DNA of 64,000 bases from the NCBI RefSeq assembly GCF_022201045.2, contig NC_068560.1, forward strand, positions 38,217,001-38,281,000, in the 5' to 3' direction. The stretch comes from Citrus sinensis. Lineage: Eukaryota > Streptophyta > Magnoliopsida > Sapindales > Rutaceae. The number at the start of each line of letters is the position of its first letter. Within the stretch, counting starts at the first letter, position 1. The position numbers and the translations under genes are program-made. Under the pieces are notes generated by a model. It was not told the origin of the DNA and made no database searches. It saw only the letters and a program-made list of their open reading frames with translations. This document shows positions 41,845 through 54,239 of the stretch, in pieces.

Positions 41845-43911
41845 CTAGCTCCCTAAGCCAAGTCGGCAAATGTCCTCCGGTGGAGGAGCTTCCCAGCTAA
41901 AAGCTCTTCTCTTCATCTTATTAAAATCATCAACACATCTTCTCACACCCAAAGACCTAACCTTTTTTCTCGCAGAAGCAAGTTTCTTCCCAGCAACCCT
42001 ATCAAAAATCTCCTCCCAATCACTCTCCCACCCACCGCGAGCATCACACAATTCAAGCGTCCCATTTTCCCAGTTCGTCCAACTCCACCCCTTGTAGAGA
42101 GAAAGCATGACGTCATTCACGCACGATCCTCGACACACGGCCGTACACGGCCTGCACTTGGCCCCACTCAACGGTCCCTTACTCGACATCGCCGCTACGG
42201 GCACACCAAATCTAGATGGAGGGAACCCGTACTTTCGGTCCGTTACTATGCAAAACGGGAGTCGTTTTGTTAAACGAGGCACGTGGTGGGTAGTGAGCTG
42301 AGCTTTGAACGCGGTCTCCGAGTTGAGTTGGCGAAACCCGGCCAAGTCGAGTTGAGGGATTAGAGACAAGCGTGAAAGTGCTACTATCGATGTGTTGAGG
42401 TCGCCGATACCCAGCCGGTCGTTGAGCCCGCCGAAACTGGATCCCGGCGGGACTAAATATTGATCCGGAATAAAGTTATCCGGATCAAGTGGCAAGTTCC
42501 AATACCCGTCAACACGGGTTCGGACTATCCATTTGTATGTGAAATTGTTCCCTTTTTGGTAGGCTTCTATCATGTTTAGACATCCTTCCACGAGATTGAA
42601 GTACTGAAGCAGACCCTGCGTAACATAGCAATTGTCAGTTATACCCCCGTTTTAATAATTAAACTCGTTGTACGCGCGTGGCGAGTACTAATGACTGGGT
42701 TCACGTGCTATATGTGCGCGGCCGCGAGTTATGAACCTATTCAACAAAGCAACTAAGCAAGGGAGACTTTTCTCCAGTAATTCAAAATTTTCGAAATTTA
42801 AGATCCGATTGCTTCTAGCATTGGATTCAGGAAAATTGTACCAAAAATATCGTTTTGGTTCAACAGAAATTATCTGCAAATAATAATAATAATAATAATT
42901 CATTTAAATAATAGGGATCTGGTTGATAAATTTCGCAAGCTCAATATTCAAAACCAAAAACGCTTTTTGCAAATTAGCTCGTGGAAAATGATAATCATTA
43001 AAATATTTTTAAAATTATTATAAATTTTGAATATAAAAAGTTCATTATTTCAAATAAAAATAGAGCAAGTTTGAAACATATAATAATTTTAAAAGATTTT
43101 ATCATTTTATATGGGGTTATTAAACAAAATGAGCAAAGTTGTGCGGTTCCCAGTTTAAACCAAACACACCCATTAGTAAAACTATTTAAAGTCACAGACG
43201 CGGGGACCCATTTGGAGATAGATAGTTAGATACGGGTATACAGGTACAACCACAGCATACCTATCTCTTTGCTACCATTTTCGAAATCATTTAAAAAAAG
43301 AAAATTAAAGATATTTGAAAATTCTAATAATAGATAATAACCGGAAAAAAAATAGTGCGAACCTGGATGCCATTAGGTGAGTGGGCGGCGGTGAGAACGC
43401 GGACTTGTGACTCGGTCTCATTCAACGGCTTGGGCTCGAAAATTCGAACCGATGCGAGCCGGGGCGCGAGTTTTAGTAAAGAAAATTTGTAAGCATTTTT
43501 ATCCAAAGGGCTGTGCAAGAAAAGGTCAGCATTAGGATACACTTCGAGAATATTCTCGATAATCGACGGACCGGTGAGTTCGAATCTCCGGGCCCCACCG
43601 ACCAAACACACGGCGATTCTCGATCGAAGCAACTCGTCCTTCCACTGAGCCGCCGCAGGGTTAGCCCCATTCGGAGATGAGATTACGAAATCGGCCGAGT
43701 TTGTTGAGGTTGTGGTGGTGGGGGTGAGGGTACGGTTGGAAATAAAAGATTTGATAGGGGTAAAAGTGGAAAATGAATTAATGGGTATGGAAGATAAGGA
43801 GAGGAAGACAAGGATGGACAGAGGAGGAATAATTAACAAGAGAAGGCGCCAATCAAGATCGATTACCCATCTAGTGATTTGCATGGTGCCTTTTGTAGGA
43901 CTCTTTAGCAT
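41845..43911 (-). CDS. Type II membrane glycosyltransferase-like protein of unknown function (DUF7796-like)
   Basis: Two exons (43363-43911 and 41845-42615) join in phase 0 to 439 residues. A later Met at 43884 (MQITRW) is an alternative start. A basic N-tail is followed by one membrane span (about 21-43, [19 protein letters not shown]) and a Ser/Thr/Pro-rich stem (about 44-85), the layout of a Golgi type II enzyme. The lumenal part has [38 protein letters not shown], a [20 protein letters not shown] block resembling the metal- or substrate-binding region of glycosyltransferases, and a Cys cluster [16 protein letters not shown]. Plants have conserved proteins like this annotated as glycosyltransferase-like or DUF7796; the name is from memory. 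No activity can be asserted. The intron (42616-43362) is 747 bp and carries no recognisable coding sequence. Confidence 0.8.
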
Positions 43912-44311
43912 TTTTTTTTCCCTAACGGCTGTGTTTGGATCTTGGTTTTGGATTCATTCGCAAAAGAAATTTACATGGAGATGGAGAGGTACTTAAAGAG
44001 AACAGACGACTAATATTCCCAAAAAAAAAAAAAAAGAAAGAACGAAAGAAAGAAAGATACAGAAGATGACAAGTTAAACTGTTATGGTGGTTTTAGAAGT
44101 AGTTGAGAAGGAAGATGAATCCGTCTTTTAGTGTGAAGAGAATGGACTTGGGTGGTAAACTTTTAAACTTTTGAGGGTAATTTTTTAATTTTGAAGTTTG
44201 GCTAATATGCTTTTCTTTCAAGTTACATAATAGAATTTGACTTCTCATGCCTAACAACTACGTCTTCAATTTTTATTTTTATTTTTCAAGCTTAAAAGAG
44301 TCGGTCATTAT
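43912..44311. other. Upstream flank of the glycosyltransferase-like gene
   Basis: This is the 5' flank of the minus-strand gene. It has an A-rich tract near 44020-44055 and no gene. Confidence 0.4.
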
Positions 44312-44321
44312 ATTATATTTT

Positions 44322-44967
44322 GGGTAAAAGCTTATTTAGTCCCTATATTATGAGGTTAGTGTCTATTTAGTCCCTGTATTTTTAAAAACACCTTAAAACG
44401 TCCCTGCTACTACATATTAACACTTATGCCATTATTTTTTTTTTATTTTTAACTTGCTTTTACAATGTTACATTTTTACAATAATGTTTCTTTTTTGGAT
44501 ATTAATAAAAAATTAAATTATCAAATTAAACTCAAAAATAAAATAAAAACAAAAAAGGTATATATTAATTTTTGTGGAAGCTCACGTATGTCTAAAAAAT
44601 TAATATCGTAAAAAATTACATTATCAATTTTTTTAGAAAAATTAATATTTTAACTCAAGGGCGTGTTCCACAAAAATTAATATATATTTTTTATTTTATT
44701 TTATTTTTTGTTGTTAAACTGGTAATTTATTTTTTTCTTTTTAATAATGTCTAAAAAAATTATTATAATAGGGTTATTTTTTTCTTTTTAATAATGTCTA
44801 AAAATTATTATAATAGGACAATATTATAAAAATAAGTTAAAAGGAACAAAAGATAATGGTAAAAATGTCAATAATTTAATTGTAGGGATGGTTTGAGGTA
44901 TTTTTAAAAATATAGGGACTAAACGGACACTAACTTCAAAATATAGGGACTAAACGAGCTTTTACCC
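44322..44967. mobile_element. Mutator-like MITE with long terminal inverted repeats
   Basis: The left end GGGTAAAAGCTTATTTAGTC and the right end (read in reverse, GGGTAAAAGCTCGTTTAGTC) stay similar for about 84 bp with roughly ten mismatches, and more weakly to about 115 bp. ATTATATTTT flanks the element on both sides (44312-44321 and 44968-44977), a perfect 10-bp target duplication. Long inverted repeats with 9-10-bp AT-rich duplications point to the Mutator superfamily. Each terminal repeat contains a TTTAGTCCCT motif twice. The 646-bp element has no coding capacity. Confidence 0.85.
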
Positions 44968-44977
44968 ATTATATTTT

Positions 44978-47231
44978 ATTTCAGGTGGGATAGCAATTTC
45001 GGAAAACCAAAGTTTATTTTTTATGATTATTATCTAAGAAGTTGAATATTGTACCACGTACAAAACTAATAATATTTTCTTAGATAAGTAAGACAGAACT
45101 CGTATAAAAGCTAACAATGGTTTTTGTAAAGTAATAAAATGGCGTTAATTAATAGTTTTTCAAATATTTTTATTCTTTAAATATTAGATTAATTCTATTT
45201 ATATTTAGAATAAAAGAAAATTTGACAATGTATAAATAATACTCTTCGGTGTAGCTAAATAACTGGACTCAAAATGGATGACACTTTTTTTAAATAAATA
45301 ATAAATAATGCTGTGAAATCTGCATAAATTAAATGCATGAGACCACTGAAATTTTATTAATTTAGCGAATATTAGTTAATCATTAAATTAATAAATTTAT
45401 TAATTTATGAAAATGTTATTTTTTCTGGACAGTACGACCACATTGATTTATTTTGATTTTGTATTTGTTATGTTTTATTTGGATGGTAATTAGTTGCCTT
45501 ATATTGGTAGTAATTTATTGTTAATAAATGATAATGCCATTTGATTTTTTTTTTTTTTTGCATTATGAAAAATTAAAGATGAGATTTAAGTCAAAATCAA
45601 TTTCAAGAAGGGATTAAGTAATAATGAGAGCATATTTTACACAAAGGCATATAGACATTATATATAGATTTAGTTTCAAATTACGCAATTAATAATATAA
45701 ATGGGAATATATGATTTTTTTTAAATATTATTTTATAAATTTATTGAATTATAATTTATCAGGCTGGCCTTAATTTGTAGCTAGTAAAAATGATTATTTA
45801 ATTCAAATTATTAAATTATTGAGAAGTAATTTATTTAAGTTCACTTGTATTTAGACTTTTTCAATATTAATTATTTAGCCTAATGTATTTAAACATAATT
45901 ATGCCTAATCAAAACATGCATAATAATAATAATAATAAGAAGAAGAAGCTATTTTTGAAGCAAATAAAAAGAGGTTCAGACAGAAAGCTTAGCATAAAGT
46001 AATAGACTTTTTAAGCAAAAATATGGAATTTATACCCTGAGAATTAATCTTGAGATGTGCGGGAATCAACATTAAGTTTTTATATTTATCGGCAGAGGAC
46101 GAGAAGCGTTGACACGTTTGCACGTTTATCGAATTGATGGCGCAGATGTTTTTATTGGCAACGTGTACTCGGAAAGGCGGCCAAGGACGATGGTAATATG
46201 ATTATGATCCCTTTCTAATCTGATTTTTATTCGATCAGTGATATTAATATAATTAGTGATTAATAAATAAATAAAATTAAATCTTAATAATTTATTAATA
46301 TTAAAATATATGTGATATAAGATATGTAAAAGATTAAGAGTGCTTAGATCAAGAGAGGATCTCAATCCATAATAATATGATATAATGACGAATATAATTA
46401 ATTTGAGGTATTAGCTACGGAGGAGTTGTTCGATCATAGAGGATTGCCTTAAAATTATATGATTAAAGTGATAAATCATAAAAAAATATGTTTTTATTAT
46501 GATTGTGTGGTTATTAATTGTGTTTACGGTAAAACAACTCAACTATAATTAGATTCTTAATTTGATTAGTGAAATCCTAAATCCTGACGCTGACAAAATG
46601 GTTAATGACTAATCTCTATCTCTCTCTTGAGTTATTTTTATATTGTCTCTGATCATTATTGTGACTTAGTAACTGAACAAGATAATGAAGCCAGTATGAC
46701 AAAACTTGAGGGAAAAATGAGAATTAACTAAAAATTTAGTGAAAATTTTCTTACATATTATATTTGATTAAAATTTTACTGTAGTTATGATGGTGTTGAT
46801 TTTATATATTATTTTATTATTTTACATCTATTCTTGACGTTAGACATAAAATTTAAATATTTTGAAAATATAAATCACACACAATTGCTCCTAATAGTTG
46901 TATAAAGCATAATTTAAATTGCAATAACAATAGGCCGTATGTAACCACGGGAGCTCTCTCATAAATTATAATCCTATATAAAGGGGAGGCAAATAGAATA
47001 TACTCCTATATAAAATTGCAATAATATTTAGCCAAAGTTAATAGCGCCAATGCAACAAAGAAGCCGTAATTTTTGGAAACCGCGTAATCATTTTTTTTTT
47101 TTAATATTTGTTCGATTTACATTTTCAAAGTAATTAAATTCTATGGCTGATAATAAGACTGGGCTAGAATAATAAATTGATATATAAAATTAACACCTTT
47201 ATAATTGCAGAAAATTTGAACATATTTTTCT
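44978..47231. other. Very AT-rich intergenic region
   Basis: No frame with recognisable protein features, no RNA gene and no clear repeat ends. Short AAT runs occur near 45921. A GC-richer patch at 46080-46190 has no supported function. Confidence 0.35.
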
Positions 47232-47422
47232 AAGAGTAATGATACAACCACAAACTCTTGTACAAACTGACATGGTATTAATTCATTGGTTGAATGAAAA
47301 TATAAATTAATAAAAACAAATCATGTGGGCCAAGTGATATTTAATTCAACCAATCTTATTATGCCACATCAGTTTGTACAAAATAAATTTGTACAAGAGT
47401 TTGTGGCTATATCATTACTCTT
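47232..47422. mobile_element. Small palindromic MITE
   Basis: The left AAGAGTAATGATA (47232-47244) matches the reverse complement of the right end (47410-47422). The inverted similarity continues through CCACAAACTCTTGTACAAA and, after a 16-bp insertion on the right side, ACTGA.(A/G)TGG. The element is about 190 bp. No exact target duplication can be picked out, so the superfamily is left open. Confidence 0.72.
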
Positions 47423-48340
47423 TCTGTAAACAACGCAAAGATAAGCCTCACTCCCAAAACTTGAGCTGCAGTATAAAGAAATTATTAAACGTTATTATTA
47501 TTGCGGTAAAACAATGGATTCATACCCATGCATTAATTGCCTGTGCTAACGATTATGGACAGATTAGCTTCTTGTTTCTTACCAAGTAAATAACAATTGG
47601 ATCTTAAATGCGAAACTTGCAATTTATTAACTTACTCATCAAGAACTTCAAAATCATTTGCAAGCATATTTTGGCGTAAAATTGCTTTAAAAGTTGTTGA
47701 ATTTTTGCCGCATTCAAATTATTTTTCATTCGAAAATTGACAAATTGTCAAGTTTCACGTTAGTCTTTGTATCTACACAAGCTGCATGCATACTCAAATT
47801 ATTAAGCCCCGGATGGAAATGCATGATTGATTCGTCCACCCAAATATCGTTTGGGTAAAAAGAGCATGTGCAATTTTTATTTCTTATTTTTTTTTTAATC
47901 TTTTTGAAACTCTCTCTAATCTAAAATATGCATCATCCTCAAGCAAAATAATATAGATATAAATTCTTATGTGGTCGTGTAAATTTTTTGTCTATACAAC
48001 CTATAAAAATATTAAATTTAATACAATTAATGAATTGAATTTATGTGAAAATTATCCAACAAAAATGTTATTGATATATATTTGTAAATAAAAAAAAAAT
48101 AGGAAAATTTGTATTTATACATCGTTCATGCTCAATTGATTAGGAGCTTGTGCTGGTGGAAAATGCATAATTCATAAAACTAGAGTCTAAAAGGCCGGTT
48201 CATTGGGCTTTAAAAAGCCCAAAATTGGGAAAAAAATTTAAAAAGAAAAAGGAAAATGATGGAAATATAAGCTACAGTAATGGCGTTTGCCGATTGATGA
48301 CTAAACTCCGAGTTTCGTTGAATCGAATCGAAGTGCAACA
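47423..48340. other. Spacer and 5' region of the EIPR1-like gene
   Basis: AT-rich sequence without genes. The last 100 bp before 48341 are less AT-rich and are presumably the leader and proximal promoter. Confidence 0.4.
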
Positions 48341-51300
48341 ATGCAAGGAGGATCTTCAGGCATAGGCTATGGTCTCAAGTATCAAGTAACTCACAAAACT
48401 CGAACGCTCTTTTTCAATTTTTTTATAAATCCTGGTTCATAGATTCTCAAGTTTTGTCTTCACACGCAGGCTAGATGCATATCAGATGTCAAAGCAGACA
48501 CGGATCACACCAGCTTCCTCACTGGAACTCTCAGCCTCAAAGAAGAGAACGAGGTTTTATTTCTTTTTCATCTTTAGAGATTAATTTGAATTTATGTTCC
48601 AAGTTTCGGTGGCTAGATCTAATGAATCAAAAATCTTTTAGGTGCATTTGCTTCGGCTTTCATCCGGTGGAACCGAGCTCATTTGCGAGGGTTTGTTCTC
48701 GCATCCTAACGAAATATGGGACCTCAGTTCGTGTCCGTTCGATCAACGGATTTTCTCCACTGTTTTTTCCACTGGTAACCGTTTGATTTCTGTATGTGTT
48801 GCGTTTGATTAATACATTTTCGTCAGTTCTTGTTTTGATTTTGTTTGGTGTGTTATTGAAGGTGAGTCATATGGGGCAGCAATATGGCAAATTCCAGAGT
48901 TGTATGGCCAGCTAAATTCACCTCAGTTGGAGCTTATCGCCGCTCTTGATGCACATGTTGGTAAGATTAATTGGTGAGTTTATTTATCACACATTCTCAA
49001 CTTTTTCCTCAAAAACTCCAAAGTTTGACTTTTCACAATTATATTTTAAATTACAAGAACACTTGATGAAATTATAGAATAAATTGAGACACGACTTAAT
49101 GAATTCAGTCAGACGTATTCATTTTTGATATCCTATTGCATTATATTATGGTAAATTTATTGTTGGAAGCACAATATGCTAAACAAAAATTTTAGGTCTT
49201 TTTGTGCATTTATGAGGAACTTAGGATTGTAGCTTTTTTTTTTTTTTTTTGTTCGCTGAATGTATATACTGTATATCCTTGATAGCGTTCTTTGGTGGTC
49301 ATCTGGAAGACATGATAAATTGGTCAGCATAGACGAGGAAAATATTTTCTTGTGGAGCTTAGATTGTTCAAACAAGAATGCCCAGGTAAAACTCTTAATC
49401 AAATTCATGTAGTACTCTTTGCAATTTTGATTCGGTATGTACTTCTTGCCATGAAACTAAATTTTGGTGATAATGAAGTGCCTTGTGCTGCATTTTGAAT
49501 CTTTAGCTGGTGGAATGGAAACTTATAGTTGCTGCTATGCAGAAATTTAGTGCAGACCCTAACATCAACCATAGTTTCGGTTTTCTCATTTTGCATCTTA
49601 TTTGTTTATTTTTTTTAATCTAGGTACAATCTAAACAGTCATCTGGTATGCTGCATTATTTATCTGGTGGAGCATGGGATCCGCATGATGTAAATGCTGT
49701 CGCAGCGACTTGTGAATCATCAGTCCAGTTTTGGGATCTCAGATCAATGGGGTATGTTATTGCATCCCTTTTTCTCTTGTTTCTCTTTAAAATGATTATC
49801 AATTGATCACAACCTACTCACATAACTGTTACTAGATGCCTTTTTGACTGAAGCATGAGTATACGTATTTGTTGTGTTACTGCTTTTTATTTGGATAACC
49901 AGTAGTCCTTGTGAGTAAAATTTGCATGTGGATACCAACTTAAATGCAATAGGTTCTACTTTCTCTTTTCTTTTATTTTTGGTAAACACCAAACTTGCCA
50001 TCCAGTTGCTTTACTGTGGACAAAATCTACAAATATTTTGCAATTCCTAGATTCTCGTTTTCTTTCAACCACGATTGGAGCGGAATTCCTGAAGCTCTTA
50101 ATCATCTGATGTTTCTATTTATACAATGCATGCATTGAACATAAAGTTCTGCCATGGCTAATGATAAAAGTGATATTATTGCAGGAAGACAAATTCAATC
50201 GAGCATGCGCACGTCCGCAATGTGGACTATGACACCAAGAAAAAGCATTTACTTGTAAGATTGCTGTTTTCATGTCTCCTTCACACATATGAATCAATTA
50301 AGTGTACACAGATTGGGAAAAAATCTGCACAATCTGGGGTGCTGATTTGATTAGTGACCAAAAAGAAAAATGATTGTTTGGGCTATTACTTGTTGCACTA
50401 GCAGTCATGTTGGATTCTAGATCTGCTGGATAAATAATATGGTATTGTCAATCACAGATCATTTTGTGTAGTATCTTTTTCATTTAGTAATCTATGTAGA
50501 TGACAGATTCTCGTCATTTGTTTTTGGTCACTAATCTATGCACTAGCAGTCATGTCGGATTCTCGTCATTGCAGTGCTATGTAGATGACAGAAATATTAT
50601 CACTTGTTAAAACTCAAAAAATGAGCATAGTTTGAGTTTACTAAGGCTTAATTACCTAACAAAAATATATTTAGGCAAAATACTAAACTTAGAGACTTGT
50701 TTAGTTGAGTCAAGAACAAAATGTTTTTCTCTCAAAACTACTCTCCTGAATGTTATTTTAGTCATATCTCTTGAGGTTACTCCTGCGTTTGATCTTTTAA
50801 ATATGATAATGTTAGTAACTTCTGTTCACTTCTCTTGGCAAAACAAATTTGTTACCTGTTATAGGTTACTGCAGCAGATGAATCTGGGATACATTTATGG
50901 GATCTTAGAATGCTGAAGGCACCTATCCAGGAACTCCCCGGACACACACACTGGTAATAGGTTAATAGGTTTTATCTCACTCACTACTCTGTCTACCTTT
51001 AGATTACTTTGTTGCTTTTACAAGATGCAAGTTTCCATGAGTGTGTGATATAGCCATTTTCAAGTACATTTATTTGATTTTTAATGATCTGAGTCCCTTG
51101 TAAATGAGATACTCCTATTGCAGTAGTTTCAGTTTTCTGATTGTGACCTGTTTTTGATAATTTTGGCAGGACTTGGGCTGTCTGCTGTAACCCTGAGTAT
51201 GATGGATTTATTTTGGTAAGTCTTAATGGTCTCTCAAGTGGTAGATAGTTTTACTGATCTTGAATGCCAGAAGAATCTCAGATCTACTTATTCATCCTAT

Positions 51301-52220
51301 GTGGTTCCTCTTTTGGCACTCTTTTGTAGCTATGGAAAGTGTTAGTTTCAAGTTTGAATACAGATTGCCCATTCATGGCTGCATGAGAATATTCTTACAT
51401 TTTAGGGACGGTGTATTCCTTGTTGAAAGTAGTTAAATGACTGAAAAACATATTGTGTGCTTAAACAATGAAGATTTTTAAGCAGAGTTAAAATACTGCA
51501 GAGCGCTGGTACGGACTCGACTGTAAATTTATGGTTGGTTTCCACGTCTAACCATGATGAGCTTCCATCCGAAAGGTTTGTCTTCTTGTCTGTGTATTAG
51601 ATGTTGTATTATGCATCTTATTCCCTTGTTTAATTTGATCTATAATATTTATTTCTTTTTGTGTTTTTGACAGCTTAGTTGAATCACCAAATCAGCGTGC
51701 TAATTCATTACTCAATTCATATAGTGATTATGAAGACAGTGTGTATGGTAATTGCTTCAATCCACTGGTTCATTATTCTCAGTAAATGTTGAACTTAATT
51801 TGACTATATTCTTATTATGATCACAGGCCTTGCTTGGAGTTCTCGTGAGCCTTGGATTTTTGCTTCTCTGTCCTATGATGGGAGGGTAAGAAATCATATG
51901 TTAGAGAAGTGATCCTGAAAGATAAAACAGATGTTTCATAGACATACTTAAAGTTTTAATATATTACGATCTCAGATGAGATCTAGGGTTAAATTAGTTT
52001 TGGATCCATGATTCTTGATTTCAGTGAAATCTTGTTCAGATAAGTTACTTGGAATTTGCTAATTTGCCATACGACGTTGCCTTTTGAGTGTATTATGTTT
52101 CTTATGTTTTTCCTTTACACTGGCTTCAATTGAGAATGTCAGTGTCTCATTGATTTAAATCTTTTGGTTGCAATGCAGGTAGTTGTCGAGTCGGTGAAGC
52201 CTTTCCTCTCGCGAAAATGA
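48341..52220 (+). CDS. EIPR1-like: WD40-repeat protein, EIPR1/TSSC1 homologue
   Basis: Thirteen exons join in frame: 48341-48385, 48470-48553, 48642-48774, 48862-48973, 49286-49385, 49624-49751, 50185-50254, 50865-50953, 51170-51215, 51502-51575, 51674-51747, 51827-51885 and 52179-52220, giving 351 residues. The start MQGGSSGIGYGLKYQARCIS and the blocks HPNEIWDLSSCP, LDAHVGKINCVLWW, GGAWDPHDVNAVAA, VQFWDLRSM, IHLWDLRMLKAPIQELPGH, LSAGTDSTVNLW and VYGLAWSSREPWIFASLSYD are WD repeats of the EIPR1/TSSC1 family. In animals this protein binds the EARP/GARP tethering complexes and helps endosome recycling and dense-core vesicle traffic. A similar trafficking role in plants is inference. The length fits the family. 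Confidence 0.93.
50351..50534. repeat. Perfect 14-bp inverted repeat flanking 156 bp in an EIPR1 intron, with duplications
   Basis: TTAGTGACCAAAAA (50351-50364) and TTTTTGGTCACTAA (50521-50534) are exact inverted repeats. GCACTAGCAGTCATGT.GGATTCT occurs inside (about 50396) and again just beyond the right arm (about 50540). TATGTAGATGACAG occurs near 50493 and again near 50579. The block lies in the intron between 50255 and 50864. Confidence 0.7.
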
Positions 52221-54239
52221 AGTCTATCATAAGTCGCGACAACCAGCATTGTCATCAAATTCGTGTAAATTTGTTACAGCTCATGTCTTTCCCTTTCCAA
52301 AATCTGAAGCAAGGAAACGTTCCACAGCTCCTTTTATATAGTTCAATTACATGGATAAAAATTGTGAGTTTGTGACCATGACATTGTTTTTCCGTGAGTA
52401 GTTGAAATTGTTGTCCAACTGGACGTTAAGCTTATCCAAATTGCATAATCCAGCGTCAGAACGCATGTCGGGTTTCCTCGTCTAACGGCAGACAACCTAG
52501 TTCTGGGCCTTTTTATTGATCGTTCCGACACGTGGCATCTCGATCCCCAAGAATTCTCTGCCACGTACTTAGTAACACGTAAGCTCCACGAATTCAGCTT
52601 ATCCGCTAGAAGAAGATTATGGCCAAAAGATGTTGCCATGTCATCGATATCTAGAATGCGGACACGTGGTGACCCAGGTGAAACAAAATTAGACGAACGT
52701 GGCAGTACTAGTTGGATAAGATGCGGAGATTTCGCTTTCCAACAGGACTAAATAAAAGTCTTTTTTGATTCACGTCAAGTGGACACTCACCAGCGGTTGC
52801 CACGTTGTCATCGCTAAAGATTGCATTATGAAAAATCCGGAGATTCTTTGAGGAGTCTCTTAGATTTTGGGAGAACTAAGTGGATTGAGACCTTCTCCTG
52901 ATACGAGTATTTTGGATATTTTATAGATTTTTTATTATTTGTATTTTAATATCAGTGAATGATTAATATTTAATTTTTTTTATTAACCACTAATTATATT
53001 AATAGCACTTGCTCAGATAAAAATCAGATCAGGAGATGATCTTGATTCGAACTAAGAAGGCTTGATGATACACTATGACCCTCTCTAGAATCTAGAACCA
53101 TTAATAGGTTTGTTTTCACATGGCGTTTGTTGTTTCATTTTTTCCCAAAGGCAAATATATAGCCAGTGTTCACATTCACACATATCGCCATTTTTATATG
53201 AAAGCCGCTTAACCATAGCTTGCATTCCGTTTCAAATTAACCTTCTTTTCATTATAGTAAAGGAATGAAAAGTTACATATACAATGAGTTTTACGGTCTT
53301 AGCTTCTTATTTCGAATTTATGGCTTAATTTTGTTCTTATCGTGTCAATTTGAGTAACTTGCAAATGATACATTCCTCGACTTTTCCTCCCCCATTTATC
53401 ATAGTTATCATGATTATAATTTTATAAAAGAAGCTTACCAACGTTCCACATCATGGTTTGTGTCACATCCTATATTTTTGATAAATTTGTATGCCAATAG
53501 ATTTTAAAATTTGATAAAGCAATATTTGAAGATCCATACTTAAAGTTATATATTCATTTTTATAGATATCCTTGATTTATCTAATTGGCTTTTCAAATGC
53601 AAATGTAAATAATTTAATTGCCCTTCGATATTTTAATTCTTCAATATACGTAAATATTTTTTTTTTTAATGGAAACAAAAAATAAAAAATTGTGCCTAAA
53701 TGTTGATAAATATTAATTAATTTTAATTGATTCAAATAATTCGCACAAAAGAAAAAGGCCAAAAAAAAGAAAGTGACGGCTCAGTGTGGGACACGTGGCA
53801 AATCAATTGGGGGCATTATGGATATAAAATAGCAAAAAGGTGGGTCCGGTTGTGCTCACGTGTATGATTAAATCCCAGGATTCGTAGCCGTGGCCGAACA
53901 AACAACCACCGATCTGATCTCGCCCCTCACAGTGTCAGTCACCCGCTCTCTTCTTTTTTAGCTTCTTCTTAATTCTCATCACACGACTGACCAGTGAAGA
54001 CCCTTCCCTTTCTCCTTCAAATGCCCTTAACGCAAAGATTCCCCGAAATTCTCTCCTCCGCCTCATTTATCCATTTTTCAAATTTGTTACTTTTAATTTT
54101 TTAAATTAATTTTTTTAAAAAAAAAATCATAACAAGTACACGCACGGTTCCCCCCTTCTCTTCTGCCTCTCCTCTCCTCTCCAAGTTCATTATTAACACT
54201 TCACTCATTCACCCTTAATGGCATTTTCGTAATCTTTCA
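52221..54239 (+). promoter_or_regulatory. Spacer with ACGT-motif cluster and ESV1 upstream region
   Basis: After the EIPR1-like 3' UTR, a GC-richer patch (52380-52810) holds several ACGT cores: ACACGTGG at 52528, CCACGTAC at 52561, GACACGTGG at 52661, AACGTGGC near 52696 and CCACGTTG near 52800. A GATAAG I-box lies at 52715. Closer to ESV1 are ACACGTGGC (53791) and CACGTG (53857-53862). G-boxes are known binding sites of bZIP and bHLH factors in light, clock and ABA responses; their use here is inference. The minus-strand frame at 52343-52639 has no recognisable features. Confidence 0.4.

Noticed and set aside
52343..52639. 98-codon minus-strand frame
   Set aside because: Composition and motifs do not resemble a known protein, and the region is better explained as ACGT-motif-rich regulatory DNA.
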